Source: Phallusia fumigata (Eukaryota; Chordata; Ascidiacea; Phlebobranchia; Ascidiidae). Taken from it: 31,924 bases of DNA. The translations under genes and the position numbers were made by a program. The stretch lies in assembly GCA_008931825.1 (NCBI GenBank), contig QXVZ01022192.1, positions 1 through 31,924 on the forward strand. Reading direction: 5' to 3'. Of the stretch, positions 10,401-23,233 are shown piece after piece. Position 1 is the stretch's first letter, and each line of letters begins with the position of its first letter. Under the pieces are notes generated by a model. The model searched no databases. It saw only the letters and a program-made list of their open reading frames with translations, and was not told the origin of the DNA.

Positions 10401-13400
10401 TTGTGGATTTCTCAGCATACAGAAAGCTTTAATCATCGAAACATCGTTGCTCAGTTTTGCCAACAATTGTCGCCGCTGTTGCTCGTCTTTTGTCATTCTG
10501 GGATTGACCCAAGATTCTCCGACTGATACATACACCACTTGGTGGCGACTGAGACCACGTAATGATGTAAGCTCCTTTCCACTTTCATCAAACAAACGCC
10601 TGTCAGTATTAACATGAAACTTTATTGCACCAACAGATGTGATTAGAAAATGCTCAACCAATGCAATCTGAATATCACACACTATCCAACAAACGTGGAG
10701 TTTTTATTTTGAACTTACCTTGCAGCAAACCTGAGATCCAATAAGGAAGTTGCCCTTTCCAAAAACAAATTTAACTCAATTTTTTCCAGTTGTCGCTTTT
10801 CCTTAAACCACAAACAACACATTTAGTCAGTTGGAGATAATTGTCGAAGGTGAATTTTGCTGGATTATTTTAAAAGCGATAAACTCACCAATTCCTTCTG
10901 GCCTGTATCTTGCTTTGCTTTTGGACGTCTGAACTTGAGCAGTTTTGGTTTTTGGTCTTTTTGCATGTTGCTTAAATCCGGTGCAACGAGGTACACAAAC
11001 CTGAAACGCAGATTACACATTAAAAAAAAACAATAAACGGCACAAAAAATTCCAAAGTAAATAAATTCTGACCTATTTTTGTTCTTCTCCCCATTTTGAA
11101 ATACTTTTAACCTCAGCACTTCTTCCTCTGAACTTCTGCGCTCTTTGCGATTCGGCTGGGGGACGTTAGAAAGAAGCACCCCCTCTAGTGGCCAATCATA
11201 ATCCTTGTTCCAGTTTCCATCGGGAAGAACCGGCCATGAGTAAGCATCCTTTTTCCATTTGGGATTAGCAACCTGCATTAAAATAAAGTTACCTAAGATA
11301 AAAAGAACAAAGATCAAACGTCGTTAAATGGTTTAGAATGCACAAACTAATGCATAAAAATGAGTCACTGGTTGGGTAGAGCAAATTAACAGCGATCTCA
11401 ACATATGGGCCTAATGGGTGCGCCCCCCACCCCAGCATAGGGGCCCAATTCCCAGCACCTAGCTCTGTCCACTAGGTGGTGCAAAGTTACTGCTCTCAAA
11501 ACCTTTCCTTGAGTGGCTTCTTGGCCCTCTTCATATCTTTTCTGCTCAATGCATTAAAACATTTTGTGTTAGCTCATTGTTGTATCAAACATTTAGAGAT
11601 TGTGCAGTGCTTTACACAAATCCTTTTGTAGCAATCTGTCCAACCTTTGTGTGCTTCCATTGATTCGGTGTGATCAGACTTTCCTGTTTAATCGCCCAAC
11701 GTTGACATTTCGACTTCTCGTCTTTGTAGGGAAACTTGTTGGCGACAATAAGTGACACCGGCAGATCTTCATTCTAATCATACAATAATCACGAGTTCCT
11801 TTGAAATCTGATGCACACAAAAATCAAACCAGACTTACAGTGTACTCTCTCCTGCCTCCAGTGGCGTGTTGCGCTGGTGTGAGACTGAATCCGGATTCTG
11901 GGTCAGATTGTTCTGTGGTAAACAATGAAGGTTTTGTATTGTTTCCCAAAAATCTTTCACTGCATTTAAGAAGCAATCTAAGAAAGTTTGTAAAGATAAA
12001 CTGCTTCACAAAAAATTAAACCAAGTTAGGTTTGTTATCCTAGAAGAAATAAATTTGGAGACTTTGTGATTGCAACCTTTTTGATTTTGAGGATCCTGAA
12101 TGTCAACAATCTGGTTTGCGTTAAGATGCATCAAAACTTGTTGTGATTGTTGTAAAGTCTGAATGTGACCAGAAGCAGTGAATTGCCAACCCTGAGATGG
12201 GTCACCCTGCGATCTGGAATTAATATCAGGGATGCACATTTTGTAATGGTAAAGTTTTTGACAGTAGGGGAAAACATTTAAATGGTAAATAAATTTTGTT
12301 GTGTGGAAATATTAGATTAATTATTACTGACACAGGTGCCTTTAGCAAACGACTTGTATTAATTCAAAAACATAAACTTGAAATCTTTTTTACAAAGAAA
12401 TCTTACTTTTTCTGTATGGTTACAGCAAAACCTTCAACAATGTCCCCATTTTTAAACTCCACTGTGATTGGTCGATTATTGTCCAATGAGAGAGCAAGAC
12501 CTGAAAATGCCCGGGAGAAAATCTGGCCATTCTGGTTGATCAGCCAAGTCTACAAATAAGTCCTATTGTTTTTAAATGTACCAACAAAGAATAATTGTAT
12601 CTGACTCTTCATCACATAATACACTTTGGGTTTCCACTGACACAATTTTGCAGCAACAACAACTGAAATGTGCAAAACACACTTCAAATATTCAGAAACA
12701 TTTCAAACCTGTGCCTCTTTTGGCCAAAGATTTCTTTTTGATGTTTTTTGTTGAATCTGAAGTTTAGGTTTCAAAACCAGAGTTTGATCTAGTTTGTTGG
12801 CAACATAATGGTCTCTGACCGAATATTCTTGAAATTTTAGTGATTTCTGAACAAAAACAAACAGTAAGCATCTTCTTTTTCTACACAACTCTAAAATTTT
12901 ACCTCAATTTCATGTTTTCTGCCTGAACTTATTTCATCTAGTGGAAGATAATCATAAAAGCTCGGAAAACCCTCGGTGACTTCCCACTGTGATGCTCTGG
13001 ATCAAAACATAAATTTTACGACACAAACATCACATGGCCCACTAAATGATGTCATACCTCTCGGACCCCTTTGGAAGGTCGGTCATAACGTCCAATATTT
13101 CTTTGTAAGCTTTCTGTGTTTCCCCTTCATCGGTTGCCACGGTAACCGCACTTACTTTCTCCAAAGTCAAAGTCAAAGCGGGAACGAACAAAGGTTTAAA
13201 TTCTTCACCATATGAAAGCCAAACCTATAACATGAGTGCATCATATGATTAGAATTCACAACATGTGATAATCATGTGACAAGCATCACATTTGTATGAT
13301 AATTGTTATCATGCAATGGATATTTTCTTTGCAAAGTAAGCTGTGTGATTAATTTGAACAGACACAAATTTTTACCTTGTCATCATTTTGAATGGAGAGA

Positions 13401-16400
13401 ACATCTTTAATTTCATTTCCATTCTCATCAAATATTTTTTTCACATTAACACTTCTTGCAGGGCCACTGGGGTCAAGGGGTTTGTGCCAAGCTGTTAGGG
13501 CTTCCAAAAACTGAAGAAAAAACATTATCAATAGATAATGTGACAACAAATAATGGTTTGAACAAATAGCTGACTTTGGCTGGCAAGAACTTTGTTTGTT
13601 TAGCAGCTGCATTTGTTTAGGAAAACTATATGTCATATAAATATGTGCAATAAAACTGGAGAAAACAATTCAAAGGTTAGTAAATAACCAACATATTATT
13701 GATCCAACAGACCTACTGGCTTAAAAATTGGAATACTAAACAAACACTTGTTCAATTAAACTACTTTTTATAAGTATGCAAATTGTTTGGCTTCAGTTGT
13801 TTCTAATTTTTCACAAAAAGCATTTGAAAATGTTGATTTGTTTTGAAGAGGTCCCTCAAGACTCAAGAAGCCACTTTACTGGCAAACTGTGTTTGGTGGC
13901 ATTGTAGTTGAGTGACTTTCTAAATTATGAAGGAGCAAGATTTTGCTTGTTGTGGAAAACTTGCTGAGCGCCAAAATAACCCTAACTCCACACACAATTA
14001 CAAACTCATTAAAACCAATATGAGCGTGTTTTTTATTATTCTGTTGTTTCTTTCTGGGCAGCTTAGTAAATTCACAACATTCTAGTTGTTTATGTGTATC
14101 TCTACATAATATCACCAATGTTACAGATATACGTGCTGAGTCATCCTACCCTGGCCTTTACAAGTGCTCTGTCATCATTGGATCCTTGCGATCCACGCTG
14201 GATGTCGCGCATGTTGATGTGAACTTCCTGCCAACGGTCGTCAACTCCATTTTCAAAAATTTTGAACTTCAGTCCATGACTGCCAACGAGTCGATCGTCT
14301 GAATCTAGCGAAACAAGTTAATTCAATAGTTAAGTCAAGTGAAATCATAGAAATGTATGCTGTAAAATAAACTAAACAGCTATATATATCATTGGATCTA
14401 CATAACAGCAGTGACATAGAAATAAATCAAGTAACCTATTGCTCTATCACCAAAGGAAACATACATGGGCAATCACAACTTGTGCTACACAAAGCCCACA
14501 TTAAAATAATTTACCAATTTTCTTGATATGTTTCATCACAAACTCATTTCCTTCCGATTCTTGTCTGTTAATCGAGTTTTCAAGAAACTCAACTTTTTCC
14601 TTGTAAGATTTCAATAGAAGTCTGAAATCTTGTATGTCTTCGCAAACCTGAATGAAAACTTATTCTTGTTAAATTATAAAAACACAGGTTGATCAAAAAA
14701 ACTTGGATCGAAGTGTTAAATTTATATTTGATCAATCTGTAACCTTTTCCCAAGTGATATCAACTTCTTCTGGTTCAAGTTTTCTTACTGCTGGGTTGGA
14801 AACCATATCTCCCTTGTTTTCTTGTATGAGTTCCAAGTCATGTCTTAAACAAACCACAAATCATAGTTACATATTTCCTGCATTAAAGTTTCAAGAGGTT
14901 CAGACTTGTTGGTATCAAGCCTACACAACAAGAACCTTTTATCACAGGTTTTTTTTGAAAAGTACGCAGCAAGGAAAGTTGTGCTTATTCTTCACACAGA
15001 TATTATCTTCTGCGGGGATCGACACCTTTTGAACACAGAATGCTAGTTTACCAATCATGTCAAAATGGTATCACTGTGTAATCAGATTCCACACGCACTC
15101 TGTCACTCAATGCTGCAACCAAGAAGTCACTCATGTTGCCTCAAAAGATGTGAGTGGTTGCCAGCCCCTGTCCTTTAATGGGATTTGGTAACCACAGAAC
15201 ATTGTTACCTACTTGCATTGTTTTGCACTTTGCAGCATGCTGTGTATGTTGGATCTGGTGTCTTCCATGTACGCCATTGCACCAATAGGATTAAATCCTT
15301 CATTCTTAGAAACCCACAAGGGCCCATACACAATGGAAGGTGTTTTGAAAAACATGTGGTCCACTTTTTCAACTGATGAAAACAAAGTTATTAACTCAAT
15401 GGTATTGCAGCTGTTTTGTCATTCAGTGAACGGAATACAGATTTGCAAGTCAACCAGCAAAATTTATATTTACACAGAAAATAGTGAAAGATGTAATACA
15501 TGTCAATGATTGGATTTTTTAACTTACCATCTTTCATAGTTTTAATCCTGATTCCCTTCCAGTTGTAAACAACTCTTGCTGATGAAGGGAGCCGCAATCG
15601 CAATGTGCAATCATCCAAAAACTGAAAAACATGAAATTATGATGTGAATTTATCACCACGAAGCAAAAGTATCTGTTTCAAATCCTAAAATTTGGTTGCT
15701 CAAATGTTTGAGGTTGATATTGTTAGTGTATAACCTGCAATAAAGATTGTTTCAGCTGCTGATAGCCTCAAATTGTGGGTTCAAATCCCATCATAAGCCC
15801 GCTTTTGAACGATCACACTGAGCACGTTATTTACCCTTGAAAATCCATGTTGAGGGTTGAAGACAACTTCGTGACTTTCCTTCCCATCGCCGTTAAGAAA
15901 CACAATTATTCTCTGTGTATGTTTTCCAACCAATTCATGAAGTCGCTTCATTCCCGGCGGTTTTGGTTTTCGTTTGGGGCTTTTACAACACCTCAAAACC
16001 GTCGTTGACTCACTCCGAAGTTCGTGGTCTATTACACAACAATGGTATGAGGTGGTCACATGAGTTACAACTTGCAATGTAATTAAAACAAAAGACATGT
16101 GACTTAAAGAATGTAAAAATGTCGTAACACTCTCCAATAATTACAAAACATGCCAGTTCTAAGTGAAAAACAATAAATGATATATTGCTAAACCTGGTTA
16201 AATTCATTTGTTTGCTATTTATAAATTTTACATTTTAATGCCTTTGGCAGATCCCTAAATGGTTCTCCTTTTGACACAAAAACATCTGCATCTTTGGGGA
16301 CATCGCGTGGTCGAAAAACTTCACTTCCGTCTATCAGAAATAGTCTCCGAGCAGCCAGATTGAGCTCCAGTTTTAGCGTAGCTGCTTCCAAAAGCTGAAA

Positions 16401-17482
16401 AAAATCAACAAACTGAAAATAGTGAAGTCCAAAAACATCACAAACTTATAATTTTCACTTTTCGGAATCCATGCATTGTTGGTAAAATGTAAGGTTGCAA
16501 TATTGTATATTAACCTCTTTGATGCTGGATGCTGTCAATCTCACAGGATTTTCGAACAATCCGTTTTTATAAGCATTACAAGTTATGGTGTATGGCTGGC
16601 GTTGGTACAGAGGTAATGACAGATCACGGCTTGGAGACAATGGTGGCTCTTCACCATACATTCTAAAAAAATGTATAACTACTTTAAAAAAGAATACTAA
16701 ATTGTTTTAAATTTAAACAAAAACTACCTCAGCTGAGGTTGAGCAGATTTCGTTCTTGCTTTTTTGGAAACTATTTTCTTTTCTTCTTTAACATCCTGAA
16801 AGATTGGCAAAATAAAAAGAAGTTACAGTTCTTGCCAAATCAATTACCTAAAATTACTCAATTAAAATAACTTAAAACCAAGCAGTAACTATTGCATTTA
16901 CTCACCTTTTCAGAATCGCTGCTGTCGCTGGCAAAGGATGAAGAATATTCGTTTTCATCTTTCTCTTCGGAATGCTTCTGTGCTGAGAATTCTGTTGGGA
17001 GTGAAACATTCAAACTGTTGATTCTTCTTCGACTGCTCGGTTTTGCTGACATCGGTCTCTGCCTTTGTGTCTAAAAAAGATTTTGTTGAACAAACAGCTC
17101 AACAAACTTAGCCAATAGGACAAGCTTAATAATATCTTTTAAGAAACTAAAGTAATTACAACTTTTTACCTTTTTGTTGAATGTAGACATGTTTTCCGGG
17201 GCCACATTTTGTTGATACGGACTATTTGAGTTTCTGTGAACACAAACATGTTAAAAAACTTCATTTATTGGTTTAACAAACATCACAAAATTACACATGA
17301 ATTACAATATGCTGAAAGTATATTGTAGTGGCACAAAGTTTTAAAAACCTCTTCGATGGTTTCCTTCCCTTTTCCTCAAACTCTAATTTTCTTTTGTATA
17401 ATTCAACAATAATATCTTCCAAAGTGTCTCTTTCGTTTGAAAGCGATAATTTTCGATTTGATGAAGTTTCCTTTTCAGCCAT
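4466..17482 (-). CDS. DCDC1: DCDC1-like multi-doublecortin protein, 40 coding exons
   Basis: Hand reconstruction gives 40 exons, 5832 nt, 1943 aa, all phase-consistent. Exons 5' to 3': 17349-17482, 17170-17233, 16906-17070, 16728-16795, 16515-16662, 16232-16394, 15835-16028, 15528-15621, 15213-15372, 14744-14843, 14515-14647, 14150-14298, 13376-13510, 13058-13224, 12903-12996, 12709-12846, 12407-12549, 12077-12213, 11839-11912, 11645-11773, 11073-11272, 10889-11000, 10719-10801, 10400-10599, 10178-10276, 10021-10105, 9756-9883, 9419-9592, 8987-9134, 8724-8835, 8256-8457, 7788-8035, 7309-7443, 7091-7193, 6639-6788, 6209-6583, 5747-5892, 5465-5587, 4929-5151, 4466-4662. The protein starts MAEKETSSNRKLSLSN with an acidic/Ser-rich N-terminus. 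About six doublecortin modules follow (ending in motifs such as VWLSYGEEFKP, VYVSVGESW and VWVSCGENFVPP), with two beta-trefoil-like stretches between them. The order and length fit DCDC1 (human about 1.8 kb of codons), a microtubule-associated protein. Least certain are the donor of exon 27 (9756 or 9746), the acceptor of exon 37, and the GC donor at 10020-10019. Confidence 0.88.
4929..8035 (-). other. DCDC1 doublecortin modules 5 and 6
   Basis: Exons 32-36 supply a DC-like unit with a very large insert: TQACRVLARRNGEGRL, ILEQCPQRLSLGAAARRLYT plus CDG, and much later SVILRYPIEVWVSCGENFVP. Exon 39 (about residues 1805-1878) is a compact last module: KRVMVYQKGDSIRKAAYIWG, EILADATVRLGMAKDARSLY, NEEGTRI and CLLCVTSGESL. 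A short Pro-rich tail follows (DPFGPPGLAANPTQPSV). Confidence 0.68.
5207..5350 (+). repeat. tRNA-derived SINE, copy 2 (in DCDC1 intron 38)
   Basis: The head has an A-box (GCCGAGTGATTAGTGCAACT) and a recognisable B-box (GTGGGTTCTAATCCTG at about 5249-5264). The body is shared with the copy at 1568-1700 (GCAAGAAACTTAAGCGGCAT, CCAGTAAAACC, GTTGACCCAAATTA). It lies antisense within the intron between coding exons 38 and 39. This copy keeps the tRNA-like half better than copy 1. Confidence 0.75.
8724..10276 (-). other. DCDC1 beta-trefoil (ricin-B-like) segment 2
   Basis: Exons 25-30 (about residues 1062-1310) contain QRFIFKDGFISPASNTELVV, QQWELLEDGFICLKCNHKLV and GRAHQKWLWDPVTFFIHAF. These are again 'QxW/F' trefoil-type repeats. 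A charged linker (exons 26-27, with SVSESEEQEQKLEMG) interrupts the segment. This is a pattern-level assignment. Confidence 0.58.
10006..10021 (-). other. GC-AG intron donor in DCDC1
   Basis: After exon 26 the minus-strand sequence reads GGATTAAG then GCAAGAATAAAC. A GC donor with the favourable AG/GCAAG context keeps the reading frame into exon 27 (phase 2 to phase 2). Reading through instead gives a stop after four more codons. No GT donor nearby preserves the frame. Confidence 0.6.
10400..11272 (-). other. DCDC1 doublecortin module 4
   Basis: Exons 21-24 (about residues 910-1025) read LRLKVFQNGEKNKNRFVYLV, a basic insert, FLERATSLLDLRFAARRLFD and ESGKELTSLRGL, then HQVVYVSVGESWVNP. The 'FQNG', 'AARRLFDESGKE' and 'VYVSVGESW' elements identify a DC module with a long basic loop between its first strand pair and helix. 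Confidence 0.72.
11645..12549 (-). other. DCDC1 beta-trefoil (ricin-B-like) segment 1
   Basis: Exons 17-20 (about residues 703-863) contain repeated ricin-type motifs: WLINQNGQIFSRAFSGLALS, GWQFTASGHIQTL and CQRWAIKQESLITPNQ. Each has 'W.(I/F)..(N)G.I' followed by a short hydrophobic strand, as in beta-trefoil QxW repeats. Fold assignment is by pattern only and would need a profile or structure prediction. Confidence 0.6.
13058..14298 (-). other. DCDC1 doublecortin module 3
   Basis: Exons 12-14 (about residues 475-600) read LKFKIFENGVDDRWQEVHIN, FLEALTAWHKPLDPSGPA, then VKKIFDENGNEI and VWLSYGEEFKPLFVPALTL. The 'ENG', 'KIFDENG' and 'VWLSYGEEF' landmarks mark a full DC repeat. The coil-like segment before it (exons 10-11, with DFRLLLKSYKEKVEFLENS) is probably helical. 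Confidence 0.72.
15213..16662 (-). other. DCDC1 doublecortin modules 1 and 2
   Basis: Exons 5-6 encode about residues 155-248: YTITCNAYKNG, then LLEAATLKLELNLAARRLFL, IDGSE and VFVSKGEPF. This is the typical DC plan of an N-terminal strand with 'NG', a helix, 'ARRLF..DG' and a closing 'V.VS.GE.F'. Exons 7-9 encode about residues 285-363: RIIVFLNGDGKESHEVVF, FLDDCTLRLRLPSSARVVY and PLWVSKNEGFNP. DC folds are ubiquitin-like and bind tubulin. Assignment is by pattern recognition. Confidence 0.75.
15757..15795 (+). repeat. tRNA T-arm / B-box-like remnant in a DCDC1 intron
   Basis: GTGGGTTCAAATCCCATC resembles a tRNA T-arm with a B-box. No acceptor stem or anticodon arm can be paired upstream, so this is probably a decayed tRNA-derived retroelement and not a tRNA gene. 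Confidence 0.4.
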
Positions 17483-18331
17483 TACAGTGAATAGGGCGTC
17501 AACAACAACAACAACAACAACAAAAACACTACTACAATCCGTATGTGGTAATTTTTTGAACAGCCAGCGTAGGAAATTTCCATAACGACCTGAAACTGTT
17601 TACGACTACCAGGGGAAGACCCTAATGTGCGAAACTAAGTTTTAAAACCTAAAGTCTAATTTAATGTTTGCAAGTCTTAATTGGGAATATTTCGTTTTAT
17701 AAATTAGTACAGCGGTTTGCAATTTGTTTTGTAAAATTAAAAAAAATGTATTGTGTGAAAAACAAGAAAAACTTACAATTTTTAAAATTTACCCTTTTTT
17801 AAATGAAGAATATATTTGCAAAAACAACATGATCACTTTTCTTTTTGTCAAAACAATTTTAACTGTAGTCGTGGTTAAAGTACGCGTTTGATTTCTGGTA
17901 ACAATATTCCAAATTTTACCAATGCCTAAGATTAAATAATAAATAATAATAGTCGTTTCGTTGTAATGTATTGTCTGTGCCCGGGATTATACTAGTTGTT
18001 CGTGTTTTGTGTTGGGGATTGAAAATTTACAGTTTCCTTTTATTGTGTGTGTCAGAAAACTTATGTAGGCAACCGTACGGTCTGCAAAATAGCCTGGATT
18101 ATTTTTCTAGCCGTTGCCGTTGCGAGTCAAATAGATAGTTAAAGAACAACCAAACCGACGCCAGGCTGATCGGACAATACTGTGCCGCACCGGATAAATA
18201 TTTCACGTGGTTAAAAAGTCCCGACAAATTTTTCTTGTTCTTGAACATCTTCAGCGCTTTGTTACCTCGCTTCGATATTTCCGAAATTTTGTAACTTTTC
18301 TACGAATTCCTCGTGCGAAGTTTTAGTCATT
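17483..18331. promoter_or_regulatory. Divergent DCDC1/PRMT1 promoter region with (AAC)n microsatellite
   Basis: The start codons of the DCDC1-like gene (minus, 17482) and PRMT1 (plus, 18332) are 849 nt apart and divergent, so both promoters and 5' UTRs should lie here. A plus-strand (AAC)7 tract at 17501-17521, extending imperfectly to 17527, falls about 20 nt upstream of the DCDC1 ATG, probably in its 5' UTR. I see no convincing TATA box. No coding potential is visible. Confidence 0.5.
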
Positions 18332-22330
<3,999 letters not shown>

Positions 22331-23233
22331 TGAATCACAAAAGGTTGGTTTGATAATTGTTTAAAAACAACTAGATTTTAAATTTTTAAACAGTGACAAT
22401 TTTTGAAAAAGGGAAATTTTTGTGTTGTATCGGGCTTGTATTAAAATTTTTTTTTTGTTTCAGCATCTCCTTTGTTATAGACATGAAAAGCAAGACTCCA
22501 GCGTGACATGTTGTCATGGTTATCCCATCCAATAGCTCCCCCTACTGTCCAATTGACTTTTTCCTTGTTTGCTTTTCCTGCTTATACGTGATTTTAGCTT
22601 TTTTCTGTCGGCAAACTTAACTTTGCAGGAACACAATTGTGGCAACGATAGTATGATTTTGATGTGGCACCATTCGAAGTGCTGTTTTCCTGTCATAACA
22701 CTGCCTTTGATATTGTGATTGTTTCGATAAACTGGAGCTAATGATCAGTTGCACTGATTCTATCAACTAGGTGTCGCTACACTAAGTTCACAAAAATAAA
22801 CAAAAACTTTTATATTTGTTGTTGTCTGCTAAACTGTCACAGATACGAAAGCTTAAAGTTACAACGACAGATTGTTAGAAACTGTGTCCAAGTAGAGGTG
22901 AGCAAAGGAAGGCAATGTTTCGTTTTCATCAGTCTGTTTCTGTGTATGATCTCATTGGAACATCGATGCCAGTGACTACAAACAGACAAAAGTTTGGTAT
23001 TGTGTGGGATTGTTAACACACAGAAGGAACATAATCGCAATTGTCATTCCTCGTGATGACGTTGTAAAATTGTTTTGACTTAAACTGAAAGACAAAGGTA
23101 GGTAAAATCAAAACTATCACTTTTAAGTGAAACAAATTTGATGCAACTGAGGTTTCCATCAGAAAGTTCAACGTCAATCAAAACTAAATGCCTTGACCAA
23201 AACAAGAGAGGGATTGCATTGCTGTAAGTATAT
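22331..23233. other. PRMT1 3' UTR and convergent spacer
   Basis: AATAAA at 22795-22800 is a good PRMT1 poly(A) signal, 465 nt after the stop. A strong acceptor (T-run then GTTTCAG, 22452-22463) and a weaker donor (AAAG/GTTGG at 22344) suggest a 3' UTR intron. Beyond about 22830 I see no coding region up to the stop codon of the minus-strand protease homologue at 23234. Confidence 0.5.

Noticed and set aside
11400..11475. G/C-run segment (GGTGCGCCCCCCACCCCAGC) in a DCDC1 intron as a MITE
   Set aside because: I could not find convincing inverted ends or a second copy in the window.
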